Notes: generated by a model from the letters alone, not told the origin. Counted from the stretch's first letter, positions 1-9,195 are shown. The stretch is DNA of 64,000 nucleotides from Flavisphingomonas formosensis (GCF_009755815.1 NZ_WRPK01000002.1:62001-126000); one strand, 5' to 3'. Program-made: numbers and translations.

Positions 1-224
1 GAATCCTGAGTCAGCCGGACTCCGCGGTCAAGCTCAAAGACTTGATCGCCGCCGCTGCGGCCGGGCCGCAACCGGCGGAACACAAGGAGTCCGCCACAGC
101 ATATGGAGTCCCGCGCCCCTGGCAGGACTCAACTGCTTGTGGTGTGCCCGCGCGGACTCGCCGGCCAACATTTCGTCGCAAAGGGCATCGGGCGGCGACA
201 CATCGCGGCAAGCGACGCTTAACC
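1..224. other. GANTC-rich leader, no gene recognised
   Basis: No convincing gene is visible in this stretch before the first start codon. It contains seven GANTC motifs, starting at 1, 8, 18, 87, 106, 126 and 155; five of them are GGANTC. GANTC is the target of the CcrM adenine methyltransferase in alphaproteobacteria. About one site per 256 bases is expected by chance, and none is visible between 160 and 800. The stretch may be a regulatory region or the end of a gene that begins left of the window. Confidence 0.5.
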
Positions 225-725
225 ATGATCCTTGCCGCCCTCCGCCGCGTTGCGATAGGCTGTTTCACCGGGAGCATCGCACGATCCATGCGCAAACGGA
301 GCCGGAGCCAGCGAATTGCCGTCCGCGTCGCACGCGCCGCGCCCTGGCTGCTCACCTTGTCGTCGCCGGCCGCCCTCGCCCTGCTCGCCTCGGCGACGGG
401 CGCCCTTGCCGGGCTGGTCATCGTCGGCGACGTCGCCGCGCCACCGCCGCCGCGGCCGGGCTATCCGATCAACCCGGCCCACCGCACCCGCCTCGCCCAG
501 CCGCTCGCCGAGACGCAGCCGGAGAAGCTACCCGCCCTCGCCTTGCCCCCGCCGCCCCGCGTTACCTGGATCGGCCCCACGAGCTTCCCGGGCGCGCAGC
601 AGGCCGGCTTCCGCTGGACCCTGGAGGCGGGCCTGCGCGATGCCGCCCATTGCCCGAGCATCACCGCCGAATTCCACCAGGGCTGCATCGATGCGATCGC
701 GGCGCGCCTGGCATCCGAGATCTGA
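225..725 (+). CDS. Hypothetical protein with one hydrophobic segment and a proline-rich linker
   Basis: I do not recognise a family. The chosen ATG at 225 gives 166 residues; an in-frame ATG at 42 would add 61 low-complexity arginine-rich residues and looks less likely, and an internal Met at about residue 22 is also possible. The N-terminal part is basic (about residues 20-35), followed by an Ala/Leu-rich hydrophobic stretch near residues 38-68. A Pro-rich linker follows, then a C-terminal region with two cysteines (in AAHCPS and HQGC) that could form a disulfide. This layout suggests a membrane-anchored or exported protein. It converges on the TonB receptor gene with about 70 bases between stops. 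It is probably real by codon pattern, with no function assigned. Confidence 0.5.
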   Translation: MILAALRRVAIGCFTGSIARSMRKRSRSQRIAVRVARAAPWLLTLSSPAALALLASATGALAGLVIVGDVAAPPPPRPGYPINPAHRTRLAQPLAETQPEKLPALALPPPPRVTWIGPTSFPGAQQAGFRWTLEAGLRDAAHCPSITAEFHQGCIDAIAARLASEI

Positions 726-797
726 AATCGCGCCTTCTTCCGGACGCGTTTACGGAGATTTGGCTGAGGCAAGGCCGAGGCAAACGGCCCGCCTCCC

Positions 798-3194
798 TCA
801 GAACGCCCCCTTGATCGTCAAACCATAGGTGCGCGGATCGGCAGGCTGGCCGACGATCAGGCCGGTATTGCCCGACTGGGTGGCCAGCACCTCGTAATAA
901 TCCTTGTCCAGCGCGTTGCGGACCCAGCCGAACAGGTCCCATCCCGTACCGAAGCGAAAGCCCGCGCGCAGGTTGAGCAGAGCATAGCCGGCAATGTCGG
1001 TGTAGCGCGATCGCGACGGATTGGACGAGAAGGTGGAACGATAGCTGCCGTCCACGCCGAGATAGGCCTGCCCCTCCCGCCCGGCGATCGTCGCCGGCAA
1101 TGCATATTCGCCGCCGAACGAGGCGGACCAGCGCGAGACGCCGGGCAGCCGCTGGCCGGATATGTCGCACGAGGCCGGGCTGACCCCCGGCGTTCCCGGC
1201 GCGGACGGCACCGGCCCGCTGCTGCCACCGGAGAGTTCGGGCGGGCACGGCGCGTCGACGAAGCGGACATATTTCGCGTCGGTGAAGGCCCCGGAGGCGT
1301 AGAGGCTCAGCCGGTCCGTCGGCCGCGCCGAAAGATCGGCCTCCAGCCCGCGCGTGCGCACCTTGCCGGCATTGGCGAGATAGCCGCGCAGCACGCCGAG
1401 CTGCCCGTTGGTCACGGTCGCCTGATAGTCGCGCACGTCCGTCCAGAAGGCGGAAAGGTTGAACGACAGCCGACGGCCGAGCCACTGGCTTTTCAGCCCA
1501 ATCTCGAAATGGTCCACCTTCTCGGGCTTCACCGTGGCCGAGGCGAGGATCGGCTGGTTGTTGCCGTCGAGCGGCAGGCCGGAAAGATTGATCCCGCCCG
1601 ATTTGAAGCCGCGGCCATAGGTGGCGTAGCCCAGCACGTCCGGCGCGATATCGTAAGAGAGGGTGAAATCGCCCGAGACGTTCCAGGCGCTGAACCGCGG
1701 ATCATAGCTTTGCGGCGCCAGCACGCCGCGCTGTTCGGACGTGAGCACGGTCGATCCGCTGCCGGTCGTCACCGTGGCGACATAGGATCCCGACTTGCGG
1801 TCGTAATTGACGCGGAAGCCGGGCTGCAGGCGCAGCTGGTCGGTGACGCGCCAGCCGATCTGCCCGAAAGCGGCAAGGCTGCTGTTCTTCAGCCCGATCG
1901 CATTTTCCGAGCGCAGCCCGTCCAGCACCGCGGGATCCTGCGCCGACGCGCTCGCCGGGTTGAGCAACCAGCGGCTCGCCGCGCTGCCCTGTTCCTGCAC
2001 GCCGCTGGTCTTCAGCGTCTGGCGGAAGGCGAACAGGCCGGCGACGAAATCGATCCGCCCGGCCGTTCCGGCATAGCGCAGTTCCTGCGTCCACTGCCGC
2101 TGGCGCGATGGATTTTGCGAAAGGGTGGTGATCGGCAGGCCGGTGAAATCGCGATCGTTGGACGGATCCCAGTTCCAGAATCGCCACGCGGTGACCGAGG
2201 TGAGCGTGCCCGGCCCGATCTCCCAGCGCGCGCGCAGCGACACGCCGCCGATCTGCTGCTCCGCGCGCAGCTCGGAATCGAGGTCGGTCAGCCGGTCGAA
2301 GGCGTTGGTGCTGGGCGGCGCATAGCCGAAGGCGGCGGCAAGCGCGGCGAACTGCCGGTTCAGCGGCCGCTGGGTAGCGCCGGTGCGTACATAGATTTGC
2401 GCGCAGCAGTTCGGCGCCTGATCGTTATAGTCGCCCGAGAAAGTGAGATCGAGCCGATCGGTGGCGCGCAGCAGCAGCTGCGCCCGCACCGCCTTGTTGT
2501 CGAGCGAATTGACATGCTGCCGGCTGGTGACGTTGTAGATCGTGCCCCGCCGCGTCGTCACCGCGCCGGACAGGCGCAGCGCCAGCCGGTCTTCGACCAG
2601 CGGCGCCGAGAAGGACGCCTTCGCCTGGAGGAACTGAAGATTGCCGGCGGTGAATTCGGCGCGTGCCTCGGGCGTGAAGCTCGGCGCGCGGGTCGTGATG
2701 CCGATCGCGCCAGCCGTCGTGTTCTTGCCGTAGAGCGTGCCTTGCGGCCCGCGCAGCACCTCCACCCGCTCGATATCGACAAAATCGAAGGTCGAGGACG
2801 CGACCCGGCTGTTATAGACCTCGTCCACATAGATGCCGACACCTTGCTCGATGCCGTCATTGGTAAGGCCGAACGGCGATCCCAGGCCGCGGATGTTCAG
2901 CGTCGTGTTGCGCGGATTGGTGGAATAGAGCGTCAGGCTCGGCTGCAGCTGGGTCAGCCGCGCGACGCTGAACGTGCCTGTCCTATCCAGCATCTTGCCG
3001 CCGAGCACGGCGATAGCGAGCGGCACCTTCTGCACCGATTCCTCGCGCCGCCGGGCCGTCACGAGTATGTCCGCCTCGCCCGGCTCGGCCATCGCCTCCG
3101 CCGGGGCAGCGCACAGCGCGGGCGACGCGGCGGTCGACAGGAAAGCGACGAACACGGATTGCGCGATCGGGCGGCGGTTGGAATATCTGCGCAT
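798..3194 (-). CDS. TonB-dependent outer-membrane receptor
   Basis: This encodes a roughly 798-residue outer-membrane receptor that takes up a ligand, powered by TonB-ExbBD. The ATG at 3194 is preferred because AAGGGG lies about 9 bases upstream and a signal peptide follows (basic start, hydrophobic core, cut near PALCAAP). An upstream in-frame ATG at 3257 lacks these signs. After the signal comes a TonB-box-like segment (DILVTARRREES), then the plug with LNIRGLG and VEVLRGPQGTLYGKNTTAGAI. The rest is beta-barrel, ending in a terminal Phe as is typical of outer-membrane proteins. There is no STN signalling domain, unlike the receptor at 61882. Neighbours do not reveal the substrate; sphingomonads carry many such receptors for siderophores, glycans or aromatic compounds. 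Confidence 0.93.
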   Translation of the reverse strand: MRRYSNRRPIAQSVFVAFLSTAASPALCAAPAEAMAEPGEADILVTARRREESVQKVPLAIAVLGGKMLDRTGTFSVARLTQLQPSLTLYSTNPRNTTLNIRGLGSPFGLTNDGIEQGVGIYVDEVYNSRVASSTFDFVDIERVEVLRGPQGTLYGKNTTAGAIGITTRAPSFTPEARAEFTAGNLQFLQAKASFSAPLVEDRLALRLSGAVTTRRGTIYNVTSRQHVNSLDNKAVRAQLLLRATDRLDLTFSGDYNDQAPNCCAQIYVRTGATQRPLNRQFAALAAAFGYAPPSTNAFDRLTDLDSELRAEQQIGGVSLRARWEIGPGTLTSVTAWRFWNWDPSNDRDFTGLPITTLSQNPSRQRQWTQELRYAGTAGRIDFVAGLFAFRQTLKTSGVQEQGSAASRWLLNPASASAQDPAVLDGLRSENAIGLKNSSLAAFGQIGWRVTDQLRLQPGFRVNYDRKSGSYVATVTTGSGSTVLTSEQRGVLAPQSYDPRFSAWNVSGDFTLSYDIAPDVLGYATYGRGFKSGGINLSGLPLDGNNQPILASATVKPEKVDHFEIGLKSQWLGRRLSFNLSAFWTDVRDYQATVTNGQLGVLRGYLANAGKVRTRGLEADLSARPTDRLSLYASGAFTDAKYVRFVDAPCPPELSGGSSGPVPSAPGTPGVSPASCDISGQRLPGVSRWSASFGGEYALPATIAGREGQAYLGVDGSYRSTFSSNPSRSRYTDIAGYALLNLRAGFRFGTGWDLFGWVRNALDKDYYEVLATQSGNTGLIVGQPADPRTYGLTIKGAF

Positions 3195-3399
3195 CTTCAA
3201 TCCCCTTAATCTCTGCCAGAGAAATAGAGATTGAACCGACGGGCGGTCGACGAACAAAATTTATCGGTGGCTGGATTAGTTCTTGATTCTGGAAATAGTT
3301 CGTCACAATTCGGAAAGAGATCGGAATTGTTCGGATATACATTCACCGTCCTGCCGGACCAGGATGACGATAGATCAAGCCATCAGGGTATTTGGTAAA

Positions 3400-3510
3400 C
3401 CATTGCACTGAGCTCGTCGAAGTGCTCCCTTCCTTTCATCGCCGGAAGGCGGAAGGGAGGCGCTGAGCTTCAGCCGGCCGTCTCGACGAGTTCAGCCCAA
3501 ACGGATCTCG
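3400..3510. repeat. Intergenic inverted-repeat element (REP-like)
   Basis: A 9-bp perfect inverted repeat, CTCCCTTCC at 3425-3433 and GGAAGGGAG at 3451-3459, is flanked by GAGCTCGTCGAA on the left and TCTCGACGAGTTCAGCC on the right. These flanks are themselves partly inverted. From memory, such GCTCGTCGA/TCGACGAG units are common between genes in sphingomonads. The element lies between the receptor start and the rnhB stop and may end rnhB transcription. Apart from it, nothing gene-like is seen in 3195-3519. Confidence 0.55.
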
Positions 3511-3519
3511 GCCGTCCCC

Positions 3520-4143
3520 CTACAACAGCTTCATCGCCACCGGCGCGAAGCTGCGGCGGTGGAGCGGGGTCGGGCCGAGCCTGTCCAGCGCCTCGCGATG
3601 GTCGGCGGTGCCATAGCCCTTGTTCCGGGCCCAGCCATAGCCGGGATGGAGCGCGTCATAGTCCGCCATCATGCGGTCGCGCTCTTCCTTCGCGATGATC
3701 GAGGCGGCGGCGATCGACAGGCAGAGCGCATCGCCGCTGACGATCGCGGTCGCGCGATAGCGCCAGCGCGGCAGCCGGTTGCCGTCGACCAGCACCATGC
3801 CCGGATCGATGCCCAGCGCATCCACCGCGCGATGCATGGCCAGCATCGTCGCATGGAGGATATTGATCGTATCGATCTCCTCGACGGTCGCGATGCCGAC
3901 GCCCACCCGCGCGACCTGCCGGATCTCGCCACACAGCGCCGCGCGCCGAACCGCGCTCAGCTTCTTCGAATCGTTGATCCCGTCCGGCACATAGGCGCGG
4001 TCGAGCACCACGGCCGCGGCCACCACCGGCCCGGCGAGCGGACCGCGCCCCGCCTCGTCGACGCCCACCACGGGAAGCGGGTGGGGATGTTCCAGGTCGA
4101 AAGTGGGTCCGATCACGGAGGATCCGTCAGAATGTGTCGACAT
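3520..4143 (-). CDS. rnhB: Ribonuclease HII
   Basis: RNase HII cuts the RNA strand of RNA:DNA hybrids and starts removal of ribonucleotides misincorporated in DNA. The 207 residues match the usual family length. The diagnostic motif GVDEAGRGPLAGPV begins near residue 27 and supplies the first Asp-Glu metal ligands. VLVDGNRLP near the middle and the C-terminal DALHPGYGWARNKGY stretch are also family features. It is the last gene of a minus-strand run after glmM and thiD, separated from thiD by about 170 bases of repeat DNA, so it probably has its own promoter. Identification is secure. Confidence 0.95.
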   Translation of the reverse strand: MSTHSDGSSVIGPTFDLEHPHPLPVVGVDEAGRGPLAGPVVAAAVVLDRAYVPDGINDSKKLSAVRRAALCGEIRQVARVGVGIATVEEIDTINILHATMLAMHRAVDALGIDPGMVLVDGNRLPRWRYRATAIVSGDALCLSIAAASIIAKEERDRMMADYDALHPGYGWARNKGYGTADHREALDRLGPTPLHRRSFAPVAMKLL

Positions 4144-4151
4144 CAGCCTTT

Positions 4152-4290
4152 CTCGTCACCCCGCCGAGAGCGGGATGCCTGCACAAGTCCACCGGCTTCC
4201 ACATCGTCACTCCAGCGGAAGCTGGAGTCACTCTCGAATGTCGCGCGGCCGCGTCTTCAAGCGATGCCAGGGTCCGCCGGCATGACGAGA
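4152..4290. repeat. Mosaic palindromic intergenic repeat
   Basis: The segment opens with CTCGTCACCCCGCC and closes with GGCATGACGAG, an imperfect inverted pair. Inside sit two hairpins: CCCGC-cgaga-GCGGG, and CTCCAGC-ggaa-GCTGGAG near 4205-4225. The CGTCAYYCCAGCGGA core recurs at 9582-9610 and 30331-30364, so this belongs to a dispersed repeat family in this genome. It fills the gap between rnhB and thiD. Confidence 0.6.
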
Positions 4291-4314
4291 TAGCCTGTCT
4301 CATGTCGTCGTGAC

Positions 4315-5115
4315 CTAATGGCTTGGACGCGCGCGCACCAGCCCCTGGCCCATCGGCCCGTGTCCAGCGCCGAGCCCCGGCGCCGCCATCATCGCCGCGC
4401 GCACGAAGGCGCGGGCGCGGCCGACCGCCTCGTCCATCAGCAATCCCTCGGCGAGGCCGACCGCGATGCCGCTCGCCAGGGTGCAGCCGGTCCCGTGGGT
4501 CGAGCGGCTCTCGATGCGCTCGTCCGTCCAGTCGAACAGCTTTCCCTGGAAATCGACCAGGCTGTCGACCAGCGCGCCCTCGAAATGGCCGCCCTTGGCG
4601 AGCACCGAACAGCCATGGCGATCGACCAGCAGGCGGGCCGCCGCCACCGCCTCCGCCGGGCCGCCGACCGCAAGGCCGGTCAGCGCCGCGAGTTCCGGCG
4701 CATTGGGCGTCGCCACCGTCGCGATGTCCATCAGCCGTGCGAAGGCAGCGATGATTGCCCCGTCGGCCAGGGTCGCGCCGCTCGTCGCCACCATCACCGG
4801 ATCGAGCACGATCGGCACGTCGCGCAGCCGCTCCAGCCGGTCGGCCAGCGCCTCGGACGTCGCCGCCGATCCGATCATGCCGATCTTCACCGCATCGACG
4901 CCGATATCGTCGATCACCGCGTCCATCTGCGCGATCACCATCGCCGTCGGCACCGGATGCACTGCGGTCACGCCCAGCGTGTTCTGCGCGGTGATCGCAG
5001 TGATCGCGGTCATCGCATGGCCGCCCAGCGTGCTGACCGTCTTGATGTCGGCCTGGATACCCGCGCCGCCGCCGGAATCGGATCCCGCGACGATCAGGAT
5101 GCGCGGCGTCCTCAC
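4315..5115 (-). CDS. thiD: Hydroxymethylpyrimidine/phosphomethylpyrimidine kinase
   Basis: ThiD phosphorylates HMP and then HMP-phosphate to give HMP-PP, the pyrimidine half of thiamine. The 266 residues carry the ribokinase-type start [18 protein letters not shown] near residue 8 and the anion-hole/catalytic motif [13 protein letters not shown] near residue 210. The gene starts with GTG at 5115, and its start overlaps the glmM stop as GTGA, so the two are translationally coupled. The link to glmM is positional; no thiamine gene or TPP riboswitch is seen next to it. Confidence 0.93.
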   Translation of the reverse strand: MRTPRILIVAGSDSGGGAGIQADIKTVSTLGGHAMTAITAITAQNTLGVTAVHPVPTAMVIAQMDAVIDDIGVDAVKIGMIGSAATSEALADRLERLRDVPIVLDPVMVATSGATLADGAIIAAFARLMDIATVATPNAPELAALTGLAVGGPAEAVAAARLLVDRHGCSVLAKGGHFEGALVDSLVDFQGKLFDWTDERIESRSTHGTGCTLASGIAVGLAEGLLMDEAVGRARAFVRAAMMAAPGLGAGHGPMGQGLVRARPSH

Positions 5116-6449
5116 GCCGCCCGGCGAACCGCGTCGCAGATGCTGTCGACCACCTGCTCGACCAGCGCGTCGTCCTCGCCCTCCGCCATCACCCGGATCA
5201 GCGGCTCGGTGCCGGACTTGCGGATCAACAGACGCCCGGTTCCGTTCAGCCGCGCCTCGCCCTCGGCGATCGCTGCCTTGACGGTCGCATCCTCCAACGG
5301 CTTGCCGCCGGAGAAGCGGACATTCTTGAGCAGCTGGGGCAGCGGATCGAACAGGTGCAGCAGCTCATTGGCAGGCTTGCCCGATTCGACGAGCTCGGCA
5401 AGCACCTGCAGCGCCGCGATCAGCCCGTCGCCGGTGGTGGCATGATCGGCCAGGATGATGTGGCCGGACTGTTCGCCGCCGACATTATAGCCGCCGCTAC
5501 GCATCGTTTCGAGCACGTAGCGATCGCCCACCGCCGCTCGCTCCAGCGTCAGCCCCTGCCCGCCGAGGAAGCGTTCGAGGCCGAGATTGGACATCACCGT
5601 GGCGACGATGCCGCCGCCGCGCAGCAGCCCCTGCCGCGCCTGGCTGCTGCCGATCAGCGCCATCAGCTGGTCGCCGTCCACCACCTTGCCGAGATTGTCG
5701 ACCACGATCAGCCGGTCGGCATCTCCGTCCAGCGCGATGCCGATATCGGCGCGCGTCTCCAGCACCTTGGCGCGCAGCGCCTCGGGATCGGTGGAACCGC
5801 ATTTGTCGTTGATGTTGATGCCATTGGGATTGACGCCGAGCGCGATCACGTCTCCGCCCAGTTCCCACAGCGCCGAAGGCGCGACATGATAGGCCGCACC
5901 GTTGGCGCAATCGACCACGATGCGCAGCCCGTCGAGCCGCAGATGCTCCGGAAAGCTCGATTTGGCGGCGTGGATGTAGCGCCCGCGGGCATCCTCAACG
6001 CGCCGCGCCCGGCCGATGTCCGCCGAGGCTACGAGCTTCGGCGCACGGTCCAGCGCCGCCTCGATCGCCGCCTCGTCCGCATCGGACAGCTTGTAGCCAT
6101 CCGGGCCGAACAGCTTGATGCCGTTGTCCGCAAAGGGATTGTGGCTGGCCGAGACCATCACGCCCATGTCCGCCCGCATCGATCGGGTGAGCATGGCGAC
6201 CGCCGGCGTCGGCATCGGGCCAACCAGCACCACGTCCATGCCGACGCTGGTGAAACCGGCGGTCAGCGCGCTCTCCATCATATAGCCGGACAGGCGGGTA
6301 TCCTTGCCGATCACCACCCGGTGGCGATGGTCGCCCCGCCGGAAATGCGCGCCCGCCGCCTGGCCGACGCGCATCGCGATCTCCGCGGTCATCGGCTCGT
6401 CGTTGGTACGCCCGCGGATACCGTCCGTCCCGAAATATTTCTTCGCCAT
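5112..6449 (-). CDS. glmM: Phosphoglucosamine mutase
   Basis: GlmM converts glucosamine-6-phosphate to glucosamine-1-phosphate for UDP-GlcNAc, the precursor of peptidoglycan and LPS. The 445-residue protein starts [13 protein letters not shown], as this family does. The active-site loop [12 protein letters not shown] places the phosphoserine at residue 102. The metal loop LDGDADR follows near residue 240, and the phosphate-binding [12 protein letters not shown] motif lies close to the C-terminus. The downstream thiD overlaps by four bases. Upstream lies a large palindromic repeat. Confidence 0.96.
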   Translation of the reverse strand: MAKKYFGTDGIRGRTNDEPMTAEIAMRVGQAAGAHFRRGDHRHRVVIGKDTRLSGYMMESALTAGFTSVGMDVVLVGPMPTPAVAMLTRSMRADMGVMVSASHNPFADNGIKLFGPDGYKLSDADEAAIEAALDRAPKLVASADIGRARRVEDARGRYIHAAKSSFPEHLRLDGLRIVVDCANGAAYHVAPSALWELGGDVIALGVNPNGININDKCGSTDPEALRAKVLETRADIGIALDGDADRLIVVDNLGKVVDGDQLMALIGSSQARQGLLRGGGIVATVMSNLGLERFLGGQGLTLERAAVGDRYVLETMRSGGYNVGGEQSGHIILADHATTGDGLIAALQVLAELVESGKPANELLHLFDPLPQLLKNVRFSGGKPLEDATVKAAIAEGEARLNGTGRLLIRKSGTEPLIRVMAEGEDDALVEQVVDSICDAVRRAA

Positions 6450-6534
6450 TTGCTGGATTCCCGCCCGCTGCCGGGGCTGCTCTTAGGATGATCCGCATCA
6501 AGATAATCTGAACGGGCCCAGCTTGCCAATCTTC

Positions 6535-6670
6535 ATCCTCCCCCAACGGGGGAGGGGGACCGCGCGTAGCGCGGGGGAGGGGTTCCGCTCACCGCACGCG
6601 CATCGCCTGTTGCCGGCGTGAACCCCTCCACCATCCTTCTGATGGTCCCCCTCCCCGTTCCGGGGAGGAT
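6535..6670. repeat. 136-bp element with about 27-bp terminal inverted repeats
   Basis: The left end reads ATCCTCCCCC-AACGGGGGAG then GGGGACC. The reverse complement of the right end reads ATCCTCCCC-GGAACGGGG then AGGGGGACC, so the two ends are a near-perfect inverted pair. A second inner pair is GGAGGGGTTC (6576-6585) and GAACCCCTCC (6620-6629). No coding capacity is seen. The shape is that of a MITE or REP-like element. It sits between the glmM start and the stop of the peptide transporter, where it could also act as a terminator. Confidence 0.7.
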
Positions 6671-6677
6671 AAGAAAG

Positions 6678-8468
6678 CTATTGCACCCCGTGCATCCAGC
6701 GCTTGATCAACGGCGACAGCGCCAGCAGCACGACGCCGATCCCGGCCGCGACCAGGCCGATCGTCTGGAAGACCTGGGCGTAGGTATCGAGGCTGACCTT
6801 GAGGTTGGTCACCTGTCCGCCCACCGTCTCGACGCTGGCCACCTGCGCGACCACGCCCGCCACATATTGCGCGACCGAGATGGAGAGGAACCACACGCCC
6901 ATCATCATGCCCACGATCCGCGCGATCGACAGCTTGGTGATCATCGAGAGACCGACCGGCGAGATGCACAGCTCCGCGACCGAATGGATCAGGTAGAGGC
7001 CGGCCAGCCACCAGATGGCGACCTTGAAGCTGGGGCCGACCATGCTCACGCCCCAGACGAGGAACAGGAAGCCGGCGCCGACCAGGATCAGCGCGATGGC
7101 GAACTTGATCGGCACCGAAGGCTCGATCCCGCGCCGCGCCAGACCGTTCCACAACAGGCTCATCACCGGCGCCAGCGCCACGATGAAGGCGGCGTTGAAG
7201 AATTGCGTCTGGCCCGCGCTGATGCTGAACAGGCCGAAGACGGAGAGATCGGTGTTGCGATCGGCGAACAGGGTGAGCGAGGAGCCCGCCTGCTCGAACA
7301 GCGTCCAGAAGACCACGTTGAACACGATCAGCACCATCGCCGCCACCATCATCTGGAACTCGACGGCGCTGCCCTTGGCATAGGACCAGATCAATATGCC
7401 CGGCACGCCCACGAGGAAGGTACCGAACAGCAGTTTGCCCATCAGCGGCAGCGACACGATATAGCCGACGATGCCCGATCCCGGCGCCGGCTCGGGCGCG
7501 CTCATGAGGTTGGTGTAGAGGAAATAGAAGACCGGCACGACCGCCAGCGCGCAAAGGTAGATGAGCGGCGCCTTGTCCGCGCCTTCGCGCCGCGGCGGCT
7601 CGCCATAGCCCGAGAGCCGGCCACCGTCGAACTGGATCAGCAGCAGCGAAACCAGCATGCCGATGGCCGCCAGGCCGAAGCCCGCCCACCAGTCCACCGC
7701 GACGGCCAGCCAGGGGCATAGCAGCTGCGAGAAGAGCGAGCCGAGGTTGATGCCCATATAGAAGATGGTGAAGCCGGTATCGCGTCGTCGGTCCCCGGGT
7801 GCGTAGAGCTCCCCCACCATCGTCGAGATGTTCGGCTTGAAGAAGCCGTTGCCGACGGAAACCAGGCACAGGCCGATCAGCAGCACGGTCACGAACAAGG
7901 GACTGCGCTCGCCGCCCGGTTCGAAATGGCCCTTGGGCAGGCTGCGCGCCACCTGGGCGCCATCCATCAGCGAGACGCTGCCGTCGTCATTGCCCTTGAT
8001 GCGCAGGCGCTTGCCGCCGTCGACCAGATATTGGGTCTCCGCACCGTCGCCGGCCGTTTCCACCTGAACTTCGTAGCGCTGCCCGTCGATCGTCGCGATC
8101 GGCTTGGCGGTGGGGCCGTGGAAACAGAGGATGAAATAACCGAGCGACATCAGAATCGCGCCGAATTTCACGGCACGTTTCGATCCCAGATATTGGTCCG
8201 CGAGATAGCCGCCGATCAGCGGCGTCAGATAGACCAGCGCGGTGTAACCGCCATAGAGGCCGGTGGCCGCGCGGTCGCTGAACACGAAATGCTTGGTGAG
8301 ATACAGCGTCAGCAGCGCGCGCATGCCATAGAAGCCGAAACGCTCCATCGCTTCGGTGCTGAACAGACGGGCGAGCTGGGCGGGGTGGCCGAACCATGTC
8401 TTTCCCTCGGCAGGGTTCACATGGCTGATATCGGGCTCGATGGGAGAATCGGCGGTCGGGGTTTCCAT
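6678..8468 (-). CDS. Proton-dependent oligopeptide transporter (POT/PTR2 family)
   Basis: This is a major-facilitator protein importing di- and tripeptides with protons across the inner membrane. The 596 residues begin with a short soluble tail, then FSTEAMERFGFYGMRALLTLY, which matches the POT ExxERFxYYG motif in the first helix. GGYLADQYLGSKRAVKFGA is the loop 2-3 signature. A roughly 90-residue soluble insertion with KGNDDGS (about residues 125-200) interrupts the helices before helix 5. FKPNISTMVGELY is the second POT motif. A dozen or more hydrophobic helices follow. It is monocistronic and faces away from the nitroreductase gene. Confidence 0.92.
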   Translation of the reverse strand: METPTADSPIEPDISHVNPAEGKTWFGHPAQLARLFSTEAMERFGFYGMRALLTLYLTKHFVFSDRAATGLYGGYTALVYLTPLIGGYLADQYLGSKRAVKFGAILMSLGYFILCFHGPTAKPIATIDGQRYEVQVETAGDGAETQYLVDGGKRLRIKGNDDGSVSLMDGAQVARSLPKGHFEPGGERSPLFVTVLLIGLCLVSVGNGFFKPNISTMVGELYAPGDRRRDTGFTIFYMGINLGSLFSQLLCPWLAVAVDWWAGFGLAAIGMLVSLLLIQFDGGRLSGYGEPPRREGADKAPLIYLCALAVVPVFYFLYTNLMSAPEPAPGSGIVGYIVSLPLMGKLLFGTFLVGVPGILIWSYAKGSAVEFQMMVAAMVLIVFNVVFWTLFEQAGSSLTLFADRNTDLSVFGLFSISAGQTQFFNAAFIVALAPVMSLLWNGLARRGIEPSVPIKFAIALILVGAGFLFLVWGVSMVGPSFKVAIWWLAGLYLIHSVAELCISPVGLSMITKLSIARIVGMMMGVWFLSISVAQYVAGVVAQVASVETVGGQVTNLKVSLDTYAQVFQTIGLVAAGIGVVLLALSPLIKRWMHGVQ

Positions 8469-8595
8469 GTCGGGAAAAGGCTCCGGAAGGGTGCGGGGCG
8501 GCCTCCGCTGTCGGGCCGCCGGTCATGACCGCGAAACTAGCGCCCAATTCGGCGCTGTGAAGACGATTGTTGCCGGGCCCGCCGGCTGGTAGCGG

Positions 8596-9189
8596 ATGCG
8601 CATGTTCAACGACATCTCCTCTCCGCTCGCCCTTCTCGCTTCCCGCCGCTCCGGCAAGCCGCGCGACATGGTCGCCCCCGGGCCGGACGATGCGCAGCTG
8701 CGCGCCATGCTGGAGATCGCGATCCGTACCCCGGATCACGGCAAGCTGGCGCCCTGGCGGCTCGTCACCGTCGCCACCGACCACCGCGAAGCGCTCTCGA
8801 CGCTGCTGCAGGATGCCTATCGCGAGGAGAAGCGCGGAGCCGGCCGGCTGGAGCTGGAGGCGATGGACCAGTTCGCCCGCCAGGCGCCGGCGCTCGTCGT
8901 CGTCCTCTCGAAACCCGCCCATGCCAGCCATATCCCGATCTGGGAGCAGGAGCTGTCGGCAGGCGCGGTCTGCATGAACCTGCTCCATGCTGCCCACGCG
9001 TCCGGCTTCGTCGCCAGCTGGCTGACCGGCTGGGCGGCTTATTCGACGCAGGTGCGCGACGCGTTCGGCGGCCATGACGAGCGAATCGCCGGCTTCATCT
9101 TCATCGGCTCGCCCTCCCGCGCGCTCGAAGAACGGCCCCGCCCCGCCTATGAAGCTGCGGTTTCCGCATGGAAAGGCATCCCTGCTTGA
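8596..9189 (+). CDS. Nitroreductase family FMN oxidoreductase (YdjA-like)
   Basis: The 197-residue protein belongs to the small FMN-dependent nitroreductase family. It carries the N-terminal LLASRRSGKPRDMVAPGPD segment, IRTPDHGKLAPWRLV with the FMN-binding residues, AVCMNLLHAAHASGF in the middle, and FIFIGSPSR near the C-terminus. The length and this pattern fit the YdjA subgroup, whose natural substrates are poorly known. The first ATG (8596) was chosen; a second in-frame ATG lies at 8602. The GntR gene follows 35 bases after its stop, so the pair could be co-expressed or co-regulated. Confidence 0.88.
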   Translation: MRMFNDISSPLALLASRRSGKPRDMVAPGPDDAQLRAMLEIAIRTPDHGKLAPWRLVTVATDHREALSTLLQDAYREEKRGAGRLELEAMDQFARQAPALVVVLSKPAHASHIPIWEQELSAGAVCMNLLHAAHASGFVASWLTGWAAYSTQVRDAFGGHDERIAGFIFIGSPSRALEERPRPAYEAAVSAWKGIPA

Positions 9190-9195
9190 CGCGCC

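Noticed and set aside
11-421. 136-residue minus-strand frame at the left edge
   Set aside because: Low-complexity Arg/Ala composition and no ribosome site; it conflicts with the more plausible gene at 225-725.
1509-3209. 566-residue plus-strand open frame
   Set aside because: It is antisense to the TonB-dependent receptor, whose signal peptide, plug and C-terminal Phe make the minus strand clearly coding.
5116-6534. TPP riboswitch for thiD
   Set aside because: thiD starts inside the glmM stop codon, so there is no leader, and no THI-box sequence was seen before glmM.
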